From NCBI GenBank assembly GCA_948144175.1, contig CANXME010001453.1, forward strand, positions 3,720,001 to 3,784,000: a stretch of 64,000 bases of DNA, given 5' to 3'. The stretch is from Closterium sp. NIES-65 (lineage: Eukaryota; Streptophyta; Zygnematophyceae; Desmidiales; Closteriaceae). The notes beneath the pieces are model-generated. The model made no database searches and was not told the origin of the DNA. It was given only the letters and a program-made list of their open reading frames with translations. Numbering within the stretch: position 1 is the stretch's first letter; each line of letters starts with the position of its first letter. The translations under genes were made by a program, and so were the position numbers. Positions 1 to 9,948 of the stretch are shown here, one piece after another.

Positions 1-759
1 TCATGTGCAAGCCGATTCTGATGTGTGTGATCGTTAGGAGTATGCGAAACCTAACGCCCAATCAGATTTGCCTGCGCGACTCAATTTACAGTCAGCGTTC
101 GCAACCCGAAACCCTCAGCAGATTCTCGCCACACGTCAAAGGGTCTCATCGTGGGGGGTCTTCGCACGTTCAGGGTCTGTGAACTCACTCGATGTCCAGA
201 TTCGTTGCCTTCCACCTCATCACAATGACTACTCACCTGCACGTGCGAAGTGCACTTTTCGCTGTCGGAACTTCGAAGTTCGGACAGCCCAGGAAGGCGA
301 TCTCAGTCCACCACCTGCTGGCAAATGTTTTCTGTATCTGCTTTGATTACAGTACTCCAGAGCCCAGCCAACGCGAGCGACGATTCGCGATGAAGCTTCT
401 TCTTCATCCGTGCTTCCTGTGCACGCCGCTTCATCTGCTTAGATACTTTGCTTCTTCTGCTTCTTCGGCAGCATTTTTATCCAGGCTGGATCCCTCAAAG
501 GACATTGCAGAGCTGCGTTGCATTGCATTGCTGCACCCGTGTGAAAGCCTTCACTCGAACGTCCTGTCTTCGTGGTTTCGCCCTCCTGCCCCATTCTCCC
601 TAAATTTTCCGATTCAAACAGATACTCCTTTCAGTACCGTTCAAGCACCAGATCCTATCGTTGTCCTTCCTTACACCGACTTGACCACGAGGCGGGCGTT
701 ACTAGGTTCAGTTATATATTTTGGTCCGGACGGGAGCAAAACCTCGACGCTGCTCGGGA
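1..759. other. Host DNA, no gene assigned
   Basis: No reading frame here looks like a known protein. The frame used by the next gene is closed by a stop at 703-705, so the gene either starts at the ATG at 760 or has an earlier exon joined near the CAG at 709-711. I cannot decide between these. Confidence 0.4.
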
Positions 760-1681
760 ATGGGGGTTACTCCTGCGACGACTGGCGACGCCGCCATGCG
801 ACGAGTCATCGAATGGCGAGAAAATCACGCTGCAGCATTCGCACGCGACGTCACCAACGACCCAGCGAGGCCCGCAAAAACTTCGCGATGGGAAGTGGAA
901 TTTTGCGCAGCTAGCAACCTGTGCGACAAGGACTGGCGACAGCCTGACGAATATCATTCGCTGCGCAGATTCGCTGAGATTTCTCCAAAAGGTAAGGCAT
1001 TCTGTCTGTGCGCCTTGTTTTGAGTCGACTCAAAACGCAGAAGGTAGGACATTCTGTCTGTGCGCCTTGATTGATGACTCTGCTCTGAATGGTTTACTGT
1101 AAGCTTGTGCCTCATGCTGTCTGTATACAAGTGCTGAAATAATCTAACATCATTTGCATTTTTCTTCTTAATGTACAGAAGCTCGCGAAGCTGTGAGTGA
1201 AGAGCAACTAGCTAGTATGCGAAGACTCATCCACCAATCGGCGTACGACATGTGGATCGCAGATGACATGCTTGTGACCATGCTCAAGGACGCCCTATCG
1301 CATCAGACAGCCCAATATATGCAGTGTAGAGACAATCTCAAGCCTTGCAGCAAGAGGAAGTCGAAAACTTCAAGCCAGAGCAGCAGGAAATGCAGCGACC
1401 AGAGCAGCAGGAAATGCAGCGACCAGAGCAGCAGGAAATGCAGCAGCCAGAGCAGCAAGAAGGGCAGCAGCAATGTTGGCAGCAGCAGCAGCAGCAGCAG
1501 TATCAGCAGCAGCCCAACTACCACATATAGTAGGAGCAAGGACACGTGCTGCAGTGGTAGTGGTAGGAGCTGTAGTAGCAGCGGTAGTCAAGACGCCAGT
1601 GCCAGGTGCAGACGATGCAGCGGGAAAGCCATGATGAGTTGGTTCAGTATGGTGCGCTTATACAAGCTTAGTGCAAAATAG
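760..1681 (+). CDS. Two-exon host gene, unknown function
   Basis: Exons 760-991 and 1179-1681 give about 244 residues. The intron (992-1178) has a good GTAAGG donor and a TGTACAG acceptor, and the reading frame is kept across it, which is the main support for the gene. The first exon encodes a Trp/Arg-rich stretch (RRVIEWRENH, then KDWRQPDEYH). The start of exon 2 encodes a helix-like segment (EEQLASMRRLIHQSAYDMW). The second half is low complexity, Ser/Lys/Cys-rich, read from a CAG/AGC-repeat stretch at about 1378-1510. No domain was recognised. The ATG at 760 is the first in frame after the stop at 703. An alternative frame over 1345-1530 would give a Gln-rich tail but has no clean splice into it. 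Confidence 0.5.
995..1079. repeat. Direct repeat flanking a palindrome, inside the intron
   Basis: A 20-bp stretch (CATTCTGTCTGTGCGCCTTG) occurs at 998-1017 and again at 1050-1069. Between the copies lies the palindrome GTTTTGAGTCGACTCAAAAC (1017-1036). Related palindromes recur near 37404, 37489 and 37875. Confidence 0.8.
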
Positions 1682-2545
1682 TGAAAGTTCTTTCTACTGT
1701 CTGTAGTTCTTCTGTAGGGGATGGAAGCTTTCACGACTTAAGCATGACTTGCATGAAAGCGTTTCGAGACTTGACAACGACGGATTGTTGCATGTTCTGC
1801 AGACACGTATGATGACTCCAAATCACAACTATTCCTCGGTGAATGCATGTATGAATCTAAAAATTGAAAATTGCATTATTCCAAATCGCCACAAATTGCT
1901 GCCTTCAGTGTGCACACAGCACACTAATCACCTACTCCTATCCTACCCTCCTAAGGAAGACAATGACACGTCCATGATCTGCTAGGCTGAGCCCTTACCC
2001 ACTGTGTTTGTTCCCCGCCCTTGTGCATGAACAAACAATTAGTTTATTTCATTAGTATTGGGTGCGTCTTCTGGAAGGGGGACTCCAGCTTACCTTTGGC
2101 TTCCCCACTTCCCCTCCCCCTGCGTGGTGCGGCTTCTTGTTCTTCTTCCCCTGCCTTCTGACTTCGGATTGGTCAACGAGAGAAGCGAGGAAGGAGGGCG
2201 AGGAGGAAGCAGACCCATCAAGATATCCGCAGCAGTGACGTCTCTGTAATTGGTGGATAGTGGACTGAGCAGCCCCCATCGTCTCTCCGTGTTTATGCCC
2301 AGTATAGAGGCTGAACGCGCGTCCCTTTCCCTTCGAATCCCTGGTAATTCCCCTCCATCTTGAACGCATTAGGCTGCTATCACACCGCATCACAAACGGC
2401 CATACCACATCACACCGCTCTTGATCCACGTTGCGTTCGCCCTGCATTCGCCAATCCCCCAACAGCCTACTCCTCCACCCTCCGCCTTCCCCACACCCCC
2501 ACTCTCCCCCTCCTCTCCCATAATTCTGTCCATCTCCCGCGCTTC
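1682..2545. other. Intergenic, convergent gene ends
   Basis: This stretch lies between the 3' ends of two convergent host genes. It holds 3' flank and short open frames of skewed composition. I see no recognisable domain, RNA gene or repeat. If the DUF642 gene is spliced near its end (see that entry), a last exon could lie here. Confidence 0.4.
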
Positions 2546-3868
2546 TTACACCACGTGTCCGCATTGCAACCGCGCGATTCCTCCCGACCCCTCCACGCAC
2601 GAGCACCGCCTGTAGTCATCCGCGCTCCCGATATTACCGAACCCTTTAGCGAAGTAACCACCCGCGAATGGGCACAGATTCGTCCGCTTTAGCGCCTTGC
2701 AGGTTCCGGCGAAAGGGTGTTCTGTCTGGCGCTTCGCCGACTTGTGCGCAACACACGCCATGGGCAGCATCCCCGATATAGGCAGCATGTCCGGACATTG
2801 CATCGCGTTACTGTGCCCAAACGAGCACTCGGCGCGCTTCAGAACGTACGAGTCTGCTCGGTTCTGCCCCACCATAGATGGCTTCTTCATAAGCATCTTC
2901 AAATAACACTGTACCAAATCGTCGCTTAAACCGGGAACGGGGATGTCAATAGAGAAGCCGCGGCAGTCGGGAATCTCGAGGCAGCGTCGCCCGCACGCCT
3001 CGGGAGTGGCGGCGGGTCCCACGGTGTCGATTGTGGGGGAATGGTAGAGCGTATTGGGCGAGTGGAGGAACGCTAACGTGGCATCTGTCAGAGATTAAAT
3101 AGGATAAAACGGACAAAGAACAGGTATGACAGTTAGTGACCGGAAGATGCCAACGAGTAGACAAATGGAAAGGCGTAGATACGAGATCAAGGGATCGGGT
3201 TTGGGGGAGGGGAGAGAGCACAGGAGGCGTGGGAGGTGAGGATATAACTGGAAGTTCGCATGTTGCCAAAAACGGAAGGACTCACTTTGTTTGTGCACTC
3301 GCACGTTGTCAATAACGGGGCCGTGAATTCCGGGAGTTGTCGACGCGAACAGCAGAGTGACAGCGACGCCAGGTGCTTCAAACGCGAGCGTGTGCGACCG
3401 CCACCCCATCCCTTCGCGACTGCGTTTCGCCTCCTCTGCACCTCCGTGCGAAAAGGTGTCGAATTCGTATGTTCGCGCGGTAACCGGCGCCCCACTGTCC
3501 TCGTCTATCACGCTGACCCGCAGCGATCGCACGGCGCCCTCGTCTTCCAAACCGGGATCGCCAGTGAGGTCGAAGTGCACGAAGTAGAATTCGCCTGGTC
3601 GGGTTACCACACGCTGCGCGAGAGTCGCAGGTCCGTGGCCGTTGAGAGCGATGCTATGATCGCCGGAGGCTGCGGGCCAGTGCTCGAGGCGCACGTACTT
3701 AATCGACCCGGAAACTAGGTGCCACGCGGAGGGGAGGCGTTTCCTGTGCCGGCGCGTGAGCGGGCCTGCGACGCTGGCGTCGCCGCGTACACCGGGCTCT
3801 TCCATGTCGCCATTGAGGATCAGATTCGTGGGCGTGTCGCTGTGCGACAAGGCTGCGACTAGAGACAC
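2546..3868 (-). CDS. DUF642 domain protein with Cys-rich C-terminal region
   Basis: Exons 3868-3286 and 3084-2546 (minus strand) give about 373 residues, close to the usual DUF642 length of roughly 370. The 201-bp intron has GTGAGT and CTGACAG sites and keeps the phase. Residues about 10-190 match DUF642, a galactose-binding-like fold found in plant cell-wall proteins: NLILNGDMEEPG, then LPSAWHLVSGSIKYV, HSIALNG, PGEFYFVHFDLTGDP, and closing GPVIDNVRVHK. The typical second DUF642 copy is replaced by a Cys-rich segment (ATPEACGRRCLEIPDCRGFSI) that resembles a PAN/apple-like fold, an inference from cysteine spacing. The hydrophobic start (IVHAVSLVAALSHS) suggests secretion. There is no in-frame ATG before the domain, so a short 5' exon is probably missing (possible acceptor CAG near 3870). 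A GGTAATATC donor-like site near the 3' end leaves the exact C-terminus open. Confidence 0.75.
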
Positions 3869-5523
3869 TGCATGGACGATTCGCAGAGGTGGACGGGCGA
3901 CGCGGAATCGTATGTATCATGAAACGCGCGGAGTACGAAGCGTGATAAGCAACGGGGTACGGGACGGGCAAAGACGGAAAAGAAGAGCGACATGGGGCCG
4001 AGAAAATACGATGAGCGATTGACGATGAGATTTCTATCGAGGACAGGCTCTTGAGAACACTATAAACCAATACAAGACGTACCCAGGAGGAGCGTGAGTG
4101 ACACAGACCAGCTTATCCGCCACACCATCTTCGTCATCTGTCGAAACGGGGCGTCGCTATTGTTGTATCAGGAGAGCCGCGTGACGCAGCTCGTCAATCC
4201 GGAATTACTCTATGCTTGTGAAAATGGCAGAAGTTGGAGGCAGCTCGTGAATGGCGAATTTCGGCCTCTACCGACGTGCAGCCTGCGTGGAGAACTGAAA
4301 TATTACGGAGCTTTGGAGACTAATTTGACAGGACGACCGTCAAACGCGGCTCAACTTGTTGCAAAGAACGAGGTGACGGGACGTTCGCTGTAGCTGGAGA
4401 GGTGGAAGGATCGCCTGAGTCGGGAATTGAGGTGCAGTGATGAGAAATGAGTGGCAAAGGGAATGGAACATGTTCGAAATGGAAGCGCACACCGACAGAA
4501 TTTCGTTCTCTAAATGCTTCGCAGAGGGCAGACGACAGTATATGCGACCCACAACGACGCTCCCCGCAAGACTGACAAGCCTTGATAGAGTCGTAAACAG
4601 CTGGGATTCTCTCTTTCAGCTTCGGAAAGTTGCCCAGTGATCGCTCACCTTTGCCGAAAGTTGCGCGGGTAGCCACGGAAACGGATGAGCAAAACGGGAA
4701 GGACAGCTGGAACTGTGTCAAACTCAAACAGATGAACCAAACGAATTTGCGAAGAAAATGGACACCTCGGCGACTCGTGAGCCCTAAATCACTAGACGGA
4801 ACCCAGGCGATTACGATGAAAAACGCGCGTGTTACTGTAGCAACGACAAGCGTGCGGAGTGCGACATCGCGAGGGTTCCACGAGTGGCGCGAATTTGCGT
4901 TTCCCGAATTTGGCGAACGACTGTTGAAACGGGAAAAGTCAAGACCCCAGCACGGAATGAAACGGAAAAGCAGATTCCAGTGTGAGTCGTCAACATGCGC
5001 TGCGACTAATGACGATTACCAAAATCTTGTATCGCACACGCACCGCTCGGGCTGCCCGGGGCCAGCCCATCCGCCAAACGTTCGAAGGTGGATTTTTTCG
5101 AAGCAGCCGCGAACCTCTCGCGGGCCGTCACCTTTGGGAAAGTAGCCGTTTGACGCGTCGGCGTCGCTGATATGTCACGTTGAACAGTCGCTCTGTGACT
5201 GTTTCGCTGACAAAAAAGCTGGGGCGCAGCCAGGCTCATCTAGCGCGATTCGTCTACATCAGCCACGACTCTCGATGCCGCAAACCAGCACTCCCTTCAG
5301 CTTGCCCGAAAACCACCCAACGGGTTGTACTGGTGCGAGAGAGTGCCGTACAGGCTCGGCAGGTGCCACATTTGTTCGATAATATGCTATGCGGTACGTG
5401 GTTTATAAGCCGTGTTTTGTACACTCATCACCTCCACTCCCTGAAAGAAAGTCAGCAAGCTCCTAGTGTACTTTTTTATGTCACGAGAAATGCCACTTCT
5501 TACACTCACCACTCCAATGTATC
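3869..5523. other. Host DNA upstream of the DUF642 gene
   Basis: This should include the promoter and 5' exon of the DUF642 gene. Open frames exist on both strands (for example about 4094-4393 and 4630-5145), but none shows a domain, a splice-consistent extension or a convincing composition. No RNA gene was seen. Confidence 0.4.
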
Positions 5524-5528
5524 TTCAG

Positions 5529-5928
5529 TGTTGGGAATTCTCACGCATGACTTAGTGCGTTTCTGTAGTATCGAACCTCACCCGATACTGAAGCACAACA
5601 AAATGAGTATGAAGTCGAAAAGGCGCGTACCACATCAAACCGCAACTGGAGGTTACGAGCTGTAACCGCCTGGAGGTTACGTAACAGCAAGCGACGCTTC
5701 AGTGAACAGTAACCGCCTCGATAGTCGAAACGTTACGCGTCTCGATAAACATAACCGTTTCCTGTAATCTATCTTTTCTATATATTCCTGTATGCTCTTT
5801 GCTTTAATCAATTACTTGTTCTCACATACCAGCACAAGTACATTCACTCAAGACTTCCGCTGTGCTACTCTAGCACCTATTAGCCTATTCTCTGCAAAGA
5901 TCCTAAGGCTGAAATCCTCAGCCCAACA
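5529..5928 (+). repeat. Copia-A 5' LTR
   Basis: Direct repeat of the split 3' LTR at 22687-22744 and 35415-35756. It begins TGTTGGG, ends CCCAACA, and is preceded by TTCAG. Confidence 0.95.
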
Positions 5929-5940
5929 TGGTATGAGAGC
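5929..5940 (+). promoter_or_regulatory. Copia-A primer binding site
   Basis: TGGTATGAGAGC lies directly after the 5' LTR. It differs at one base from TGGTATCAGAGC, the complement of the initiator Met-tRNA 3' end used by many plant copia elements. Confidence 0.8.
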
Positions 5941-6035
5941 AGTCAGAGAACAAAGGCTCTCGTCACTAAGCCTCTTCCAGGCTACCGATCTGCAAGCAAC
6001 CAAGAAGTTCAATCTTCATTCAATAAAGGCAAGAC

Positions 6036-7160
6036 ATGGCAAGTGGCAAAGAAAGAAGATCATCCACGGGATCTACTCTACCCCCGGTCTCCGAGTTGCA
6101 GACCGAAGGAGGAACAACGCCCGGATTAACGCCGGAAGCGACGGAACGTTTTACTCAAGCGCAAGTAGCGCCGCCAAAAATCTTAAACCCAAGCTTAATG
6201 GAGGAGTTCTTCAACTTCATGTCGCAGCAGCAGTCCTCACAACCTGCAAACAGCAACAGCGTAAACAACGGAGCGGCACCAATGAGTATTGACAACTCAT
6301 CGTTCGGACGACATTATCAACAAACACCAAATTCGGTCTCACCTGGTTCCTTCACGTTCATGCCGCCTCGCCATCCAGCGACTCCTCTTCCCGCCATCAA
6401 ACGAGACACCGAAGAAGTCCTGCAAGTACAAGCGCAGTTCAACAACATCCTGCGACTGCACACATCCACACCATTCAACGGGAAGGACTTCTACTCTTGG
6501 AGCTTCGAGTTTGAACTCCTGATGGAAGGCGCGAATCTCCTTGGATTTTTCAACGGTACCTGGCCATATCCACACAACGGCGAAGACAAAGACAAAGAAA
6601 ATTATACGTATCACTCTCTGATGGCTTACACCCTTCTTCTCCGAAACCTGTCACCGAACGAACAACAAAGCATCCGCGCCTACCGGAACTACGCAAACGC
6701 CGCGGAACTCGCCTATCAACATCTGCGAAGCATTCATCAAGCATCCAACAGCGTTACACAAAGCCGACTCATGGCACAACTGACAACAGTTCAAATGCAA
6801 CCTGGAGAAAAGGCCATGCGTTACATCAGTCGCTGTCAAGGACTATGCCACAAACTCATTCGCTGCGGAGGCAACCTATCTGAAGAAGCCTTCGTAACCG
6901 TCGTTCTTGCCGGCCTTGGACCTCAATGGCGTACCATCCGTTCACTTCTTTGCGCTCACGGTCGACTCTCCGAAATGCATCTCTGCGCCGAACTTCACGC
7001 CGAGCAGCAGGAAATGGACCTGTTCGAAGAACGCAACAACAAAAGGCATCATCAACCAGTTGTCCTTTACACCAATCGACGACAGCCACGTTACCAAAAC
7101 CGAGGACACGTACCTCCTTATTGTCATCTGTGTCGGACTTCAGGACATACACGCTTCAAC
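6036..7160 (+). pseudogene. Copia-A gag region
   Basis: Begins with an ATG at 6036 after an LTR/PBS leader. It has a UBN2-type capsid region (FNGKDFYSWSFEFELLMEG, then QSRLMAQLTTVQM and GEKAMRYISRCQGLCHKL). It ends at the Copia-B insertion, which falls in a zinc-knuckle segment (CHLCRTSGH). Fossil; the element continues beyond 18262. Confidence 0.85.
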
Positions 7161-7292
7161 TATCAGAGTATTATAGCTGATGCATGTTTGTAGGCTATAG
7201 TGGGGTAGCACATACGGGGTACAGCTTTCTAGGGTTGTATTTGTACCCAACTCTGACTTAGTCATTCTCATTCCTGTTTTGCTTGTTTCACA
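7161..7292 (+). repeat. Copia-B 5' LTR
   Basis: A 132-bp LTR ending TTTCACA. It has the group core (GGCTATAGTGGGGTAGCACA, CTAGGGTTGTATTTGTACCC). The PBS variant TGGTATAGAGC follows at 7293. Confidence 0.88.
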
Positions 7293-7303
7293 TGGTATAG
7301 AGC

Positions 7304-8340
7304 GGGTCCTACCTTAGGATCGTTTTCTTAGGGCCCACCGAAGCGCGCCCCGAGGCGCGCATTTTTTTTTAGCGACCCCTCGGGTCGCCTTTTCCCTCGC
7401 GGCCCCGCTGTCCCTCAGACGCGGCCCCGCCACCTCTCCTGATCGCGGCCCCGCCGCCTGCTTGACGCGGCCCCGCCGCCTTCCCTGACGCGGCCCCGCC
7501 GCCTCCCCTGACGCGGCCCCGCCGCCTCCCTTGACGCGGCCCCGCCTCTACTGCCGCGGCCACGGCCCGCCGCCTCTGACGGCCCCGCCACTGCACCCTA
7601 CGGCCCGCCGCTGCTCCTGCCGGCCCGCCGCCTCACCTGACGGCCCCGCCGCTGCTCCTGCCGGCCCGCCGCTGCTCCTGCCGGCCCGCCGCTGCACCTG
7701 CCGGCCCGCCGCAGCACCCAGCGGCCCGCCGCCTCTGACGGCCCCGCCGCTGCACCCTCCGGCCCGCCGCTGCTCCTGCCGGCCCGCCGCCTCACCTGAC
7801 GGCCCCGCCATTGCACCTACCGGCCCGCCGCTGCTCCTGCCGGCCCGCCGCTGCTCCTGCCGACCCGCCGCTGCTCCTGACGGCCCCACCGCTGCACCTA
7901 CCGGCCCGCCGCTGCTCCTGCCGGCCCGCCGCTGCTCCTGCCGGCCCGCCGCTGCTCCTGCCGGCCCGCCGCTGCTCCTGCCGGCCCGCCGCCTCACCTG
8001 ACGGCCCCGCAGCTGCACCTACCGGCCCGCCGCTGCTCCTGCCGGCCCGCCGCTGCTCCTGCCGGCCGAGCCGCCCCAGCAGCCGAGCCGCCCAACGCCG
8101 AGCCGCCCGGGACCCGAGCCGCCCTGCTGCCGAGCCGCCCTGCACCCGAGCCGCCCAGCCACCGAGCCGCCCGGGAGCCGAGCCGCCCTGAGCCCGAGCC
8201 GCCCAGCCGCCGAGCCGCCCGGGAGCCGAGCCGCTGTGCACCCGAGCCGCCCGGTCGCTGAGCCGCCTTTCTGCATATCTACACGACCTGCCCTGCCTGG
8301 TGAGCACAGTCCCACTGACACTGCGAGCTCTTTCCCTACT
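7304..8340 (+). repeat. Copia-B leader: hairpin pair and GC-rich tandem array
   Basis: After the PBS come two hairpins, GCGCGCC-CCGA-GGCGCGC (7343-7360) and GCGACCC-CTC-GGGTCGC (7372-7388), with a T-run between them. About 0.9 kb of tandem repeats follows: first GCGGCCCCGCCGCC-type units, then GGCCCGCCGCTGCTCCTGCC-type units, then GAGCCGCCC-type units. The array is open in several frames only because it lacks A/T, and I do not call it coding. Confidence 0.9.
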
Positions 8341-8786
8341 GCTTGCACTGCGTCGCTGTCGTCGCCATGGCTACCCCTAGTGTCCTAGCTTTTGACGCTG
8401 AGGGTCGCGCCATTGATTTTGAGGTCTGGTTAGACGACCTGCAGCTGTTCTTACAGTGCGACAGGGCTGACGACCTTTCTCTCTTTGACCTCACCTCTGG
8501 CGCCTCTCCTGCTCCTGCTGCTGATGCTGATCCCGCTGTCCGCTCTAAGTGGGCCACCCGCGATGCTGCTGCACGTCTTGCTGTGCGTCGCCACCTCCCT
8601 ACCTCTGAGCGTGCGCACTTTAGTCAGTACAAGAGTGCTCAGACCTTGTACGACGCTGTAGTTGCGCGCTACTCCTCCCCTGCCACTGCTGCACTGAGCC
8701 GTCTCATGCTTCCCTACCTCTTTCCTGACCTCTCTGCCTTTCCCACTGTCGCTGACCTCATTACTCACCTCCGCACTAGTGACACT
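8341..8786 (+). pseudogene. Copia-B gag, first part
   Basis: Gag N-terminus (MATPSVLAFDAEGRAIDFEV) followed by a capsid-like helical region. It is cut by Copia-D at ACACT (8782-8786); the element resumes at 16196. Confidence 0.85.
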
Positions 8787-8915
8787 TGTCAGATTTATAT
8801 GACATAGTTGCTGTAGGCTATAGTGGGGTAGCACATATGGGGTAAAGGGTTTCTAGGGTTGTATTTGTACCCAATCTTTCCTTAGTCATTCCGTTCCTGT
8901 TTTCTTTACTTCACA
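8787..8915 (+). repeat. Copia-D 5' LTR
   Basis: 129 bp, from TGTCAGATTTATATG to CTTCACA, followed by the PBS TGGTATAGAGC. Confidence 0.95.
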
Positions 8916-8926
8916 TGGTATAGAGC

Positions 8927-9860
8927 GGGTCCTACCTTAGGACCGTTTTTTTTTTTAGGGCCCACCGAAGCGCGCCCCGAGGCGCGCCCTTTTTTTTTTT
9001 TTAGCGACCCCCCTCGGGTCGCCTTTTCCCTCGCGGCCCCGCTGTCCCTCAGACGCGGCCCCGCCACCTCTCCTGATCGCGGCCCCGCCGCCTGTTTGAC
9101 GCGGCCCCGCCGCCTACTCTGACGCGGCTCAGCCGCCTCCCCTGACGCGGCCCCGCCGCCTCCCCTGACGCGGCTCCGCCGCCTCTCCTGACGCGGCCCC
9201 GCCGCCTCCCCTGACGCGGCCCTGCCGCCTCCCCTGACGCGGCTCCCCCGCCTCCCCTGACGCGGCACCGCCGCCTCCCCTGACGCGGCTCCGCCGCCTC
9301 CCCTGATGCGGCCCTGCCGCCTCCCCTGACGCGGCTCCGCCGCCTCTCCTGCCGGCCCGCCACTGCAGCTGCCGGCCCGCCGCTGCACCTGCCGGCCCGC
9401 CACTGCACCCTACGGCCCGCCGCTGCACCTGCCGGCCCGCCACTGCACCAGCCAACCCGCCGCTGCACCCAGCGGCCTGCCGCCTCTGACGGCCTCGCCG
9501 CTGCACCTGCCGGCCTCGCTGCTGCACCTACGGCCCGCCACTGCACCCTACGGCCCGCCGCCTGCACCTGCCGGCCCGCCGCTGCACCTGCCGGCCCGCC
9601 ACTGCACCTGCCGGCCCGCCGCTGCACCTGCCGGCCCGCCACTGCACCGGTCAACCCGCCGCTGCACCTGACGGCCCCGCCCCTGCATCTCCTGGCCGAG
9701 CCGCCTCAGCAGCCGAACCGCCCGTGAGCCGAGCCGCCCGACGCCGAGCCGCCCGGGACCCGAGCCGCCCTGCCGCCGAGCCGCCCGGGAGCCGAGCCGC
9801 CCTGCGCCCGAGCCGCCCAGCAGCCGAGCCGCCCAGCACTCGAGCCGCCTTTCTGCATAC
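8927..9860 (+). repeat. Copia-D leader: hairpin pair and GC-rich tandem array
   Basis: The same plan as Copia-B: hairpin GCGCGCC-CCGA-GGCGCGC (8970-8987), a T-run, hairpin GCGACCC...GGGTCGC (9004-9022), then tandem CCTGACGCGGC(C/T)CCGCCGCC units, GGCCCGCCGCTGCACCTGCC units and GAGCCGCCC units. Repeat number and order differ from Copia-B although the flanking gag is nearly identical. Confidence 0.9.
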
Positions 9861-9948
9861 CTACACGACCTGCCCTGCCTGGTGAGCACAGTCCCACTGA
9901 CACTGCGAGCTCGTTGCTCGCTGCTTGCACTGCGTCGCTGTCGTCGCC

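Noticed and set aside
1345-1530. Gln-rich frame (EQQEMQRPEQQEM)
   Set aside because: It is blocked upstream and has no credible splice; the Ser-rich frame continues exon 2 without interruption.
2052-2606. Minus-strand open frame downstream of the DUF642 gene
   Set aside because: No domain, skewed Gly/Arg composition, and overlap with the end of the supported gene.
4630-5145. Plus-strand open frame of about 170 codons
   Set aside because: No recognisable domain, no splice-consistent extension and unconvincing composition.
7343-7388. Hairpin plus T-run resembling bacterial terminators
   Set aside because: The setting is eukaryotic and the structures lie just after a retrotransposon PBS in several copies; a leader RNA structure is the better reading.
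7531-8307. Long open frames coding RRCSCRPAAAP-type repeats on both strands
   Set aside because: They are by-products of an A/T-poor tandem array that is open in most frames; there is no codon structure or domain. The same applies at 9049-9889, 29351-30337, 39783-40822 and 60400-60950.
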